Assembly: GCA_020747065.1 (NCBI GenBank)
Contig: JAGMVK010000011.1
Span: 124,001-188,000, forward strand
Direction of reading: 5' to 3'
Origin: Cadophora sp. MPI-SDFR-AT-0126
Lineage: Eukaryota; Ascomycota; Leotiomycetes; Helotiales; Ploettnerulaceae
DNA length: 64,000 nucleotides
Made by a program: the position numbers and the translations under genes. Position 1 is the stretch's first letter, and each line of letters opens with the position of its first letter. This document shows positions 36,102 through 46,819 of this stretch, in pieces. The notes below the pieces were generated by a model that was not told the DNA's origin, searched no databases, and saw nothing but the letters and a program-made list of their open reading frames with translations.

Positions 36102-37782
36102 GATGAATAGCGATGACCGTTGCTTGCCGACGGTGATGAATGCAGTGTTTTGGATATTGATGGGAGGGATATATAATTAGGTTCTGCTAGTAATAAATGA
36201 CAATTGAAAGTGCGATAAGGCAGGATTGAATTAAGAGTGCGTTGGGATTTCTCAAGTGTATTCAGTTACTGAATGAGGATTGACACGTGACTGCGAGGAA
36301 TGTCTGCTGGGGAGGTTTTGGGTGATTGCGATGAGATTTTGGGCGGGAGAAAAATCGAGCATCACGGGAGGAGGAAGCTTCTTATAGGATTGAGCCTTCC
36401 TGTACATGATGGCTGGTTAGGCATTTTCTTCTCACCTTCGTGGATTTCCTTGTCGAATGTCCTGGATCACGAATTCGTGGTCCCCGTCTCATGAGAAAAG
36501 AACATCCCCACCCCTCACGTCGGGATGCAACCAGTAAGAAGCCTTCGGTTGCCCAGACTCCCCACTTCATTATGTTTAGCGAGTCCAGCAAACGATGTCC
36601 GCGTGAGAATGACCGCCCGTCTAATGCAGCATGGCAACAAGGCAAAACGAGGCGATTTGTTGAGGCTCAAATGGTATATTTCTGGTCCGCCAGCTATGTC
36701 CGAACCACGATAGGTGGTAGGCCTTGCGCTCAATTCGCTTCCTTTCTCACCGAGAGACCCTCACCCAAGCTGCCAAAGTAGCACGTGGTTTATATCAACG
36801 TGACAAACTTCGATCGAGTTCCGAATTCAAGCACCTGAACTCAGGTTTCCTATCGAGCTTTAGGTCTTCTTGTACTTATACATGGAGTAGCTAAAGCACG
36901 ACACTTTATTCTACACAGCAAATATAATCACGTGATAATGTAGTGCTCAGTACCTGTTCCCTAGTTGCTCCGCGCAGTGGGACGAGGTAGCTCACCTAGA
37001 GGGAAATGGTGAAGTTTTCATGTGTCAGATCGGTCGTTTGTCTAGAAAACTATACTGAGTCTCTGGCTGTTACGAGGATGGAGTTGTTGCGCAGCTTTGT
37101 TCGACTGTTGACATGAGAGATCGTACAAAACAAGGGTATTTGGTTTTCTTTTTCCTCTGGACGAAAATTCAAGATGATCATGATCCGAAGATAAGCTGAT
37201 GAAGACTCAAGTTCCCACGCTGAATTATAATAACCTGTCTGTTGTCTGTACTCGGACATTAAGCGAGATCTTCACTTCAATCTCTCCTATGTCACTTGAA
37301 CCATACAATTTCGCATACGTGTGACAGAAGATCGGATCATCCTATCTTCTGCTTCCAAGCTGATTCCAATCTATGGCCCTTGTTCCCACTTTCGCTATTA
37401 TCGCCTTATTATCGCATCCCGACGCACGTCAATCCCCTCACGACCATACGATCTGACTCGGCACGAGGACACTATCTACAACGTGCGCGATAGGTGAGGC
37501 TGTGTGTTCCATACAACTAGAGCCATCCATAAAGTAGGACGTCTGTGTGATGTTAAACTATCAGCATATACTGTACACTCTGCAAAACTGTGATGCTACC
37601 GTGGTTGACTAGTTCGACCCACCCCGTCGCTTGGCTCAGGGGCAAGTAAACAAACACCACGACCCCCTTCCGACAGTGACACAATGCATGCGGAGGACAC
37701 AATGCAAGAAAGAACATACCCTAGACTCACTTTCAATAGGCAGATACATATCTTTCAGTTCGAGAATCTCCTTTCCTACTCC
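36102..37782. other. Intergenic stretch between family genes B and C
   Basis: This is promoter of B and 3' flank of C. The 113-codon plus ORF at 36,440-36,781 overlaps two other open frames and shows no features, so I do not call it. The conserved CTCAGGGG-CAAG-TAAACAAAC block lies at 37,635-37,655. Confidence 0.45.
37635..37655. promoter_or_regulatory. Conserved 21-bp block downstream of family gene C
   Basis: Twenty of 21 bases match the block at 16,119-16,139 downstream of gene A, and the upstream GCTTG is also shared. It includes GTAAACAAAC (forkhead-like). The surrounding 3' sequence of A and C is otherwise diverged, so the block stands out. Confidence 0.5.
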
Positions 37783-38172
37783 TCACTTCGGCGCAGACGC
37801 ATCGTCCTTATCCTCGAAAGCAGCATTGAAAGCAGTAATACTGGCTTGTGCCGCAGCAAGTCGAGACGCAACAGTACTGTTGCTGTCTAGAGAGACAGTG
37901 ACATATGAAGTAGTGGTTTGCGCGACGAAGGCTTTGATGCGTGTGATCGTGAGGGCTTTGTCGGCAGCGATTTGGGATGGTGTCTTGGGTGTGTCAAAGG
38001 TTGGAGATGGACCGAATCTATTTTGAGGGATAGGTTAGTGTACGACTCTTGAAGTTATATGTGTATAAGACTGAGAGAAAGTAGAGTAGTGACAGAATTA
38101 TGAGAGAGAGAGAATCAACTCATCTGCGGAACCGTCGACGGCTATGGTTGAGTAAGTATCGCTTGGAGGCAT
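37783..38172 (-). CDS. Family gene C: small two-exon protein of an unrecognised paralogous family
   Basis: Exon 1 is 38,172-38,120 and exon 2 is 38,017-37,783, with a 102-bp intron (GTTGAT...AAATAG), giving 95 residues. Exon 1 encodes MPPSDTYSTIAVDGSADE. Exon 2 encodes FGPSPTFDTPKTPSQIAADK, then LTITRIKAFVAQTTTSYVTV, then STVASRLAAAQASITAFNAA, and ends EDKDDASAPK. The A-rich second half is predicted helical and could form an amphipathic helix. It lies in the same orientation as, and about 2 kb from, gene B, as after tandem duplication. No domain is known to me. It is likely a cytoplasmic or nuclear small protein because no signal peptide is visible. Confidence 0.72.
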
Positions 38173-39944
38173 TGTGATACCTTGATGCACTTCGATCGAG
38201 ATAAAAGTTGTTGTACTGAGCAAGAGGTTGTTTAAGAAAGATGCCGGGGCCGTAGTCTTGCGTTTGGATGAGGGAGGTATTGAGCAACGCTTGTCTTAGA
38301 AAAAAGAAGAAGTCGGGTATCATGTACCTATGTATCTATACCGGCACTTCAATAGCTGAACTGAGTAGAAGGCTGAGGATTGCTTCGCAACGCGTGGTAG
38401 GACTTCTATGGACAGGAAGAAAAGACTATCTAGAGGGAGCAGCATCGGGATATAAGTAGTCATTGCGATAAATGAAATTGTGTTCTTGCTTTGTTTGGGG
38501 AGGCTTGCTCAGGATGAATCCCAACTGTGGCGGCTCGATGTGCTTAAGCGAGTCCAACTAAGACCAGACTTTATGGCGCCAAGCATCCAGTTCTTTTGTG
38601 CTGCGCTCGCTCCATCGCACCTGTCGGGTATCAGGCCTTTCAGGCCATTGGTACATCCTCATTCTCGACATGACTCGGCTTAATCGGCGTGCGCAATTTA
38701 CTGCCACCTGCCTACAGATTGCCCCCCAACCCCTTTGCCCTCATTGGCAAATCGTCCCGGACGTGTGGTTCGCAATATTGTAACCTTGCTTTGCCTCGAT
38801 TTCCTGGTCTGGTCGAATCCCTCCACACACCCCTCGGGCGCCCACTAACTTACTTGGCCGAAGCCGTAGACATTGATGGGCCACGACTTCCGACTATGAG
38901 CACTTCTGAACAATAATCGCAAGATAATTCGGCTGGGATCCGTGGTGAGAAATCAATTACATTCTTGCCAGAGCCAATTGTAGTGAAGGAAGAGCTCTTA
39001 GAGGCTAACATCGTAGTCACGAATTCATGCATGGACTCGAGCGCGACGGCATGGGATGCTTGTTAATTAGGCTGCTGGCTCAGAAGCAAGAGTTGTGACT
39101 CTCACTAGTTCGTAACAGGTCTCAGAGCCTCGTCACCATTCGACAAATCTCTTATAGATGAATCGCTCGCGAGCTCTCGGTTGGCGTGATCGGCAAGCAA
39201 GAGCCTAACCGTTTTGGGGGTTCCTCATGAGGGACATTCTAATTTAGGAAAGGCCCGTCTTCAACCAAAGGCTGGTCTAACAGCCTCACCACATGTGCCT
39301 CATTTTCCCTCTCACTACCTCAAATATTGCGAAGCACTAGCTACAATCATCAAAATCTACAGACCTGCATCGTGAAGAAGACCTCGAAATAATTTAGGTT
39401 ATCAATAGAATGATACTCGAGCATTTAAAAGTAGAGAAATATAAATACACAAACATTATTACCTATAATTTTAATTATCATTTTTTATCGTAACCATCAG
39501 TTCTCTGAATCCTACAAAAACAAGAAAGCACTGCTTATAAATTATTCAGATAAGTATATCTGTATTATATACGCTTCCTTTTTGAGGCATATAACAAAGT
39601 GTGAGGGCATCTAGCAGTAGATCGGCAGCGAAGCCTACGTCGGTAAGAGTAGAGAAATCCGCCAAGTTCAGCGTGACTAATCTACTATAATTCTATTACC
39701 AGTACAACAAAACAACGGAGTCATGTCTTTAACCAATTTGAAACGTTAAGGCAAGTTGATTTGCTCTACGAATTTGAGCACAGGGCTCTGGACCAAAAAA
39801 CCAATTTACTTGTAGACCTTCGTACTGCCGGGCTAGCTGGATAGCCTATCACGTAACCTCCAAGTTCTTGGCTTCTCTGTGTGAAGACACACCTGACTCC
39901 TTGAATCGTGACAGTAAGTACTCCTACATCGTAGAATTGAGCAC
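38173..39944. other. Intergenic stretch
   Basis: This is the promoter side of gene C, then unmarked sequence. An AT-richer patch lies at 39,390-39,550. ORFs are all under 80 codons and featureless. Nothing else was recognised. Confidence 0.45.
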
Positions 39945-40384
39945 CTATTGTTGATGGTCCTCCTTTAGCTCCGTCCCACCTACTAGAATAGGGCGTGCAG
40001 CTACTGTTATGCCAATCGTGCGGGCGGGCTTATCCTTGTAAAGATTTATCCAACGGTGTGCAGTCCCACGCTGTATGATCTTGCCCTGTACAGTACTCAG
40101 TACATTCAAACGACGACTGTTGTCAACGAGAGTGAAGAGATGCCACATAGCCCTGGGAAAAATTCCTTAATTTGACCGGAATCCGTTTCCATACCTACGT
40201 GACCCTCAACGCAGATAGTTGTGTCAATTGAAATAGTCCTATGCATGTGCGTGGAAGCGCCTGGTGCCAGGTTGAGAATTACGATGTTGACGCCACCGGG
40301 CATAGTAGGACTCAAGTTATATTGAGAGGCAAGGCTTGACCTATTGGTGGAGAGATAGGCGTTGAGGCCTTCGTCACCGTTCAT
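39945..40384 (-). pseudogene. Decayed or partly read cupin-domain gene
   Basis: The upper frame (40,384-40,106) reads GDEGLNAYLSTNRSSLASQY, NIVILNLAPGASTHMHRTIS and VGMETDSGQIKEFFPG. The lower frame (40,148-39,945) reads GKIIQRGTAHRWINLYKDKP and then ARTIGITVAARPILVGGTEL. Together these match a single cupin with the usual order A-P-G-A-x-x-x-M-H-R-T, E-G-x-x-x-x-E-T-D-S-G, P-G, and Q-R-G-T-x-H-x-W. The two halves are in different frames around 40,080-40,145. I found no GT-AG pair there that restores the frame, and the usual D-V-V-V segment is absent. Upstream exons are also missing. It is either a frameshifted relic or a gene with a non-canonical intron. Confidence 0.6.
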
Positions 40385-43300
40385 TTGCTGAGGGACGTTG
40401 CTGATAGCTTACGCGTCTGAAGGTTTGAAGCTACCAAATGAAATAGAAGTGGCGGGTCTTCGAGGTAGATGCTTTTGGCTTCTTCGTTATGTCTGCTAAT
40501 GTATCGACGGGGCCGCGCATTCCAAACTGCGACCCTGGACCTGCTTCGCCAGTGACCTTGAGCTTTTCAGAACCCATTTCTGATTGGAGTAAAGGAGATG
40601 CTTGGATGAAAGTAGATATCTCAAGGCTAATACCTTTGACTTACATCGCACAAGATAGTTCAAATAACCTTTCAGATCAAATTTCAACGCTGCTGTCCCC
40701 CATGACCAGTGCAAATCGGATCCCTGGGTTATGATCCCGGACGAGAAAGCCAACTGCCTCCTGTTTCCCTACTTCGCTGCAATGCCTTGAACCGGGTCGG
40801 ATTTGGACGGCCCGGAGCTGCAGGGCCGGAGCCGGAAGCCGAAAACCTTGAACAGGCAACACCGTCCGCAAAGTCGTTGTTGTACGCCGGATGAGCATCC
40901 GAGCCTCATCAAGAGTATCCTCGGTTGCAGCGTGCGTGAGAAAACCGGAGCATGTTTGCAAGTTGATAGTTCAGGTCGACCCAATGAATTCAAAAAGCAA
41001 TTTAGTCAGATCACATTAATAGAGCACTTCTGGGTGAGAATGACCGTGGCATATTAGCTAGCCCAGCAAAGCAGTTTATCCAGTCGTACGTCGTATGATG
41101 AAGAGATATTAATTAGTACTGGATTGTCTTGTCTTCGGTTTTCCTTCTTCTTTCTTGGTAGCTCCGACTGACCCTAAGCGCCGCCTTCTGCATTATTAAA
41201 GTCGTCTACAATGTCAGCTTCGTGCATTGATGAGTTCTCGACCCTCCTGTCCGCCGGCTCCTCCATCTCCAACTTCCTTGGTCCGCCTGAAGGCTGCTTC
41301 GTATCTCTGGAGCCTGGACCAAACTCACTTTCACGTCTCGACAGAATTAGCTCGTCTTATGCAAGACAAGTGCACGTGAATGCCAGACTGGGGAGAAACA
41401 TGATCTAGTGGTTTTCTCTCAACTATGATGTTGTGCACAGCTTGAAATTGGTAGACAGCATAAACTCGTCACTCCAGGCCGTCAAAGTCTGTTGACAAAT
41501 CCAATTTTCAAAGCTCGGTAACACCTCGGACCCACTTTTCCACTATATAGCCCACTGTATGCAGAGTCGGACCATGGACAAGATTTAGCGAATAGCTGGT
41601 CTGGCCAAGATACTGAGAGATAGGAGAGGTGAAAGGAATATGTCGTCCTCGCGGAATCAAGACGGAATGAGCAAAGAGAGGAAAACGTAACCGGTCGTCT
41701 GGACAGTGTGCGGGAAGTATAAATTAGGTTCTGAAATAAAATATGGAGAAATAACTGCTAGAGCAGGCCTGGTTCTAGATTTCAACGTAAACTTTCCACG
41801 ACCATCCGTGGGGCAGGGGAGTTTGCCAAGGACGGAGATGCCCTGGACATCGGAGATGGACCATTCACTGTCCTTGGGCCGTGCCTTCCGTTCATCTAGC
41901 AAATAGAACGTTAAAATTGATGGAGAGAGGCCGCTACGCACTTCTACCATGACTCAAGAACTCTCGACCTCAGGTAGTCAGTCTATTCTCGAGAAAGAAA
42001 AAAGAAATCAACGAGCAATTAGATCATATAACAAAATGGGGAAGCTTCAAGGTGCAATCATTCATTTCTTAAGGTATGGTATCGACTTAGCCGGGGGACA
42101 CATATCGTATGCTTAGGGGAGCTGATGGTTTCGAGCGGGTATTAACGTGTACTCTTAGCGACAAGGGGTTGTATTGCTACGAATAAAGTTGATGAGATGA
42201 TCTGTATCCTGTAATTTTCTCATTAGACGAAACTTCAATGATCCCTTCGGCAGTGCTGATGCCAGTAGGGGAGGCAAGATGAGGGACTGCTCTTCACCAG
42301 AATATGAGGCTCTTTTGTGGTAGACAAACTGAAACTGCTTCTCTCTACCCCACTATTTCCCCACTGGTTTAAATGTTAAATGTTCTGGTTGGTTCCACGC
42401 CCAAAACCTCAACATTTAAACAAGGGGGGATTAGTACTTACCGTGGGAAATATCTCGCCGGATAAAGAGACAACAGTTTATACCTGGTTCACCTAAGGTA
42501 ACAATACTTGACCAGTTACTAGATTACGTGAAGGAGAAAACATATGCCCGAAGTAAGCCGTCTGAGTAAACATAAGCAGAGCAGAGGAATAACTAGGAAA
42601 ACCAGCACAGCGGTCGTGGCTTACGATCAGATTTGGAATGAGTGGAAATGCATCTATGAGATGCTCATGCAGGGAGTTTCGCCAAAGCGCAACTCCTAAG
42701 GAGTCCGAATCGCACTAGACCCAATTGAAAAGAGCAGTATAACGGCCAGGTATGGAACCACTGCGGCGCGGCGCCAGAAAGCTGGGTACGGAGAAACCCC
42801 TTACTACTGTAAGCTTAGCCGGAGGACCGGAAGAACACGTTTTAGAGTTCTTGTAAACCCAAACGCAGGACAGATGAAAGCATGTCACTAATCATTAATA
42901 CTGCATCAACAAGGCCTAGATGAAATTAAGTTTAATATAGTATCGCATTTGCCCCAAAATTAATTTTACATCTTATCGTCTGCGGTTCAGAGTGTGTACT
43001 TTCAATAGTCCTTGGTAAGTAGCTGACTTCCCTTATTCGTTACGAAAGCGTGAGCCAAGACTTAGACTTATTATGCCGTAGGATTACGACATAGGAATTC
43101 CTTATTTTTTCTTCTTAAACAAAAGGGAAGAAGGCCCAAGAGAGGCTCGAAGCTTTGTCCGAGAATTTAATTGTGAGACTTGTGCGCACGGCACCGTAAG
43201 AGACTATCCACACCAGCTCCAATTTTTGCTTGATTTGATTGAATTCTATGGGGTGAAGATCTTTGTGAGACTTTTGATAAGTATGCACTTTGCTTCTTTT

Positions 43301-43543
43301 AGAAGGGTTTACTTAAGAGTTATGATCGTTTTACTTTGCCGTACTGCTCGTCATGAATACAGGGGACTACGAAGAATTACTACGTGTGCTTTTCTTGGAC
43401 GTTTCGGCTTACTCAGTTCTATCATATTCCCCTGAATCTACGGGTTTTCTTTGCAGGTGAGTCTCCTATAAGAGGATGAGATATCCTCTCGTAGCTCTTC
43501 AAACTGCATCCGTCTGCAAATTTTTCCCTTCACCATCATCAAC
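40385..43543. other. Long stretch without supportable gene
   Basis: Several 60-100 codon ORFs occur (40,489-40,734 plus; 40,677-40,961 minus; 41,211-41,408 plus; 41,657-41,950 minus). They overlap one another in opposite strands around 40,500-41,050, and none shows a domain or splice-linked continuation. The 41,211 ORF begins in a reasonable context, but its 65 residues (MSASCIDEFSTLLSAGSSIS...) are unlike anything I know. A small perfect hairpin lies at 42,367-42,421. The last 300 bases should be the promoter of the glycosyltransferase gene. Confidence 0.4.
42367..42421. repeat. Short perfect inverted repeat (hairpin)
   Basis: GTTTAAATGTT at 42,367-42,377 is the exact reverse complement of AACATTTAAAC at 42,411-42,421, with a 33-bp loop. 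C-rich and G-rich flanks extend the partial complementarity outward. It may be a tiny MITE or a structure-forming site. No duplicated target site is clear. Confidence 0.45.
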
Positions 43544-45780
43544 ATGACTTATGCGGCCGTCATCACAAAACAATCGGCGAGGAAGCGCAAACAACCGTCA
43601 CGGCCAACAGATTGGCGGGCACAAAGCATTGGACGCTACCGCCATGGGGAATGCTTCTCTACTTTTTCTGATGAGAAAGCGCGGAGAATCGTGGAAGCAA
43701 AGGATGACGAGAGAGATGTCTTTTCCATGACGAGATTTGACAAGATCAACTTGGACTGCCTACCGCTCACAACAATTGTCATGCTTGGACTTGGGCTGTA
43801 CTACTGGTGGTTACAATACGATATCATGGGAGGGACTCAAACTCTGGCTGTCTTTTCAAGTGCGGAGTTGAAGTGGAGAAATGCATTCTTCTTGATCGAT
43901 GTTTTATGCAAATGTATCGATGACCCCGAAGCCTATGACTTTCTGCATAAGCTAACTGATATAGTTCCATCATACCTCAAGGCCCTACTCGAGTCTGTGA
44001 TCTTTCTTAACGGTACTTGGAAACCAAGACTTCGCATACTTGGAGATAACGTTCCGGCTGTTGATGTCATCATATGCTGTTGCAAGGAAGAAATAGATGT
44101 CATCTTAGATACTGTCAGGGCAGCGCTCAACACTGATTACCCCAACAATCGCTTCCGTTTGATTGTTTCAGACGACGGCGCACAAAGACAGGTCCAGGAT
44201 GGAGTCGAACGACTCAAAAAGCAATATCCACAAAGAAACCTCTATTATACGGCGCAGATCAAGACCACTGATAACAACCACAAGTCAGGAAACTTAAATC
44301 ATGCCTTTGGCTATGTTGCTACCTTACCAGGAGGACCCGCACCATTCTTTGCAGGGCTGGATGCAGATATGATAGTGGATCGGAAGTGGATCCGGGCTCA
44401 GATGCCTCATCTTCTCTTGGATCCTCAAATGGCATTTACATGTCCTCCGCCAACATTCTACAACATTCCCGTCGACGATTTTCTCTCCCAATCGCTCTAT
44501 GTCTTTCAGAGGTTTGAGGAAGTAATCAAAGACCGTACAGGTCTTCCAGGGTGCACGGGATCTGGGTGGATAATGAGGCGGGCTGCTTTGGAGGATATTG
44601 GAGGATTTCCGAGCAAATCACTAACAGAAGATCTTCTGTGCGGTATGATGCTTCTTGGTAAAGGCATGTGGCATGTTTATTTGAGCGGCCCAAGATCTAA
44701 TCGTTGAAACAGGTTGGAGGGCCTCATACTCGCTGAGGAATTACAATGGGGCATGGCTCCGGATTCATACCATAAACATGTTCAGCAACGCAGGCGATGG
44801 GTACGTTTCTTTGAAAGGGACTTTACCTTCACTAACTTGTTTACTAGAGTACCGGTACCTTGCAAGCAGGGCTACTCATGAGGTTGTGTCTTTTTGGGGA
44901 AAGAGCTCGCCATCTAGATCCTTGGCAGCGGCTGTTTGGATTCATTTATCTTTTCATGACCTTCACAGCCAGCCTTGCAGTTGTAGAAATGTTTTCAAGT
45001 ATGCTATTATTCGCCACTGGCTCGACAAATATCATATACACTGATATAGAGCAGCTAAAGCTGCTTGTCCGTGTAGCGGCTATTAACTCGTTACTTGGCT
45101 ATGTACGTCTTTGGCAGGTGGCTTTACTGAGCTGCTACTCGGCGACTTGCAAGGAGATGTCTGGTATAATGTTCATGACTCCATGTATGCGGCACCATAC
45201 CTTCACCTCGTTACCTACTAATGGATTCTCAGACTTTGCGTACGACCATTGGAAAACGTTCTTGCTGCCAAAATGGCTGGGAGGCAGGCCCAATCCTTTC
45301 TCTGCCAAGTTCGTCGCAAGTGGAAGTATAGTGGACGAGTTGAGCGAAAGATCTGCCAAATTGAGAGCCCCTCTCTATCTGCGCCTTAAATCTGTGCTAT
45401 TTAAAGACGGAGCCATCTTCCACGTTCTTGTCGCTATGGTGTTTATCATTGGGCTGGTCCTGAACGTCCAACGAGCGTATCACCTACATCCAGATGATGC
45501 TAAGGATTTCCGTCTATACCTTCTGACGCGAATCCTCTGGGTGCCGCCAATGTGGCCGTTCCTCATTGCAACTTTCTTAAAACCAGTCTGGTATTGTCTA
45601 TATCCTCCTTCCATGCCTGATAGGGAGGAGTTTCTTACAAGAGACTCGACGGGGTTAGCTTACCCTACTGAGGACGCCAAACAAACTAGGTACACAGGAA
45701 CTGGGTTTGGACTGGAGATTTTGGACACCCTTGCAGTTTGCTACACTTTTAGCGTTCTTGTTAGCACATGGTGGTGGTAA
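43544..45780 (+). CDS. Family 2 glycosyltransferase, cellulose/hyaluronan-synthase-like membrane protein
   Basis: I read exons 43,544-44,674, 44,738-44,800 and 44,848-45,780, giving 708 residues. Intron 2 (GTACGT...TTTACTAG, 47 bp) is clear and restores RRRWSTGTLQAGLL. Intron 1 (63 bp, GTTTAT...CTAATC...GCTGAG) is less certain. It removes an in-frame TGA at 44,705. The GT2 motifs are present: VDVIICCCKEE, SDDGA near residue 209, DAD near 273, LTED at 360-363 and QQRRRW at 393-398. The N-terminus has a membrane helix (LTTIVMLGLGLYYWWL) and the C-terminal third has several more. Such processive synthases build a beta-linked polysaccharide from UDP-sugar and push it across the plasma membrane. 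The closest fungal relatives are cellulose-synthase-like or Cps1-type proteins. The product is unknown. If intron 1 is not spliced, the gene is broken just before the QxxRW motif. Confidence 0.82.
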
Positions 45781-46819
45781 TGCATTTGTTCGGGGAGGGA
45801 TAGCGACTTAGAAACAACTGGGTAACGAGTTGATGCACACTGACACCGCACAACAACACCTGTGGTGTCCAACTTTTCTTTGTTTTTGCCTTCTTCTTTT
45901 TCCGTATCGGTCCGAATCTTTTCAGTTGCTTTGAAATGTTATGTAAAGAAGTTGCAATATAATAAGACATCGGTTTTCTTCTAAAAGCCTTCTCGTGGGA
46001 ACAAACTGAAGTTATGTGAGGCTTTAGACATTTTGCGATTTATCCTCCAAAAGGTGATTGTTATTTACTGGCATCCTTCTTATGTAATTTTTCCTCGTAA
46101 ACGTAAAATTGCCATCCCTTTGTCTCCTTCTTTCACATTCGAACAATTTTTTGTCAAACCTTCGTCTTTCATTTTCTTTTATCGACTCATGTATCATCAA
46201 CTCCTTATATAATTATTTGATAGAATATCGATCTGACTTCTCTCAAATAATAGACTATCTCTACGTAACGGTGTCAAATCCTTTTGAGTGTGAGCCAATG
46301 CTTCATTAGAAGTGCTAAAGGATTCTCATAGACGCGAAAATTTGTAAAAATACATGGAAAAGGTGCCTCTGAGCTTTGACATCGAGATTGTTGGGAAATT
46401 GCCAGGTTTGATCATTGAGTCATGAAAAAGAAAGCACACAGAAGTTGAGACGGTCTCTTCCAAAGCACTGCCAGGACTACAGACCAGTAAAGCGCCCGAA
46501 ATAATGCTGGATGAAGGGAAAGAAAGAGACTGAAGATCCCAGGGTCTCTTCTAGCCATCTCCTTACAAAACTTTGCAGCAGAGCAAACGCTCTCCGCACA
46601 TGAGCAGGTCACTTGACCGCACTCCGACGCAGGAAAAGAAGCATGTTCTGTATCACAAAACACTCACTAAAGCTCCTACATCAGCAGCTTAGACGTCAGC
46701 AAACCCGTCCGGATGGTGGACCTTACGTGATCGGTGTTTGAGGTTGTGAATAGGAATTCCTGCCTAGCCTCGCCGACTCCCAGTCTCCACTGAAGGGAAG
46801 ATAGGACCGATAACCTTGT
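45781..46819. other. Convergent intergenic stretch
   Basis: This is 3' flank of the glycosyltransferase gene and of the HET gene, moderately AT-rich around 46,080-46,260. No ORF above 85 codons, and nothing recognised. Confidence 0.5.

Noticed and set aside
36440..36781. 113-codon plus ORF between family genes B and C
   Set aside because: Two other frames are open across the same bases. No features.
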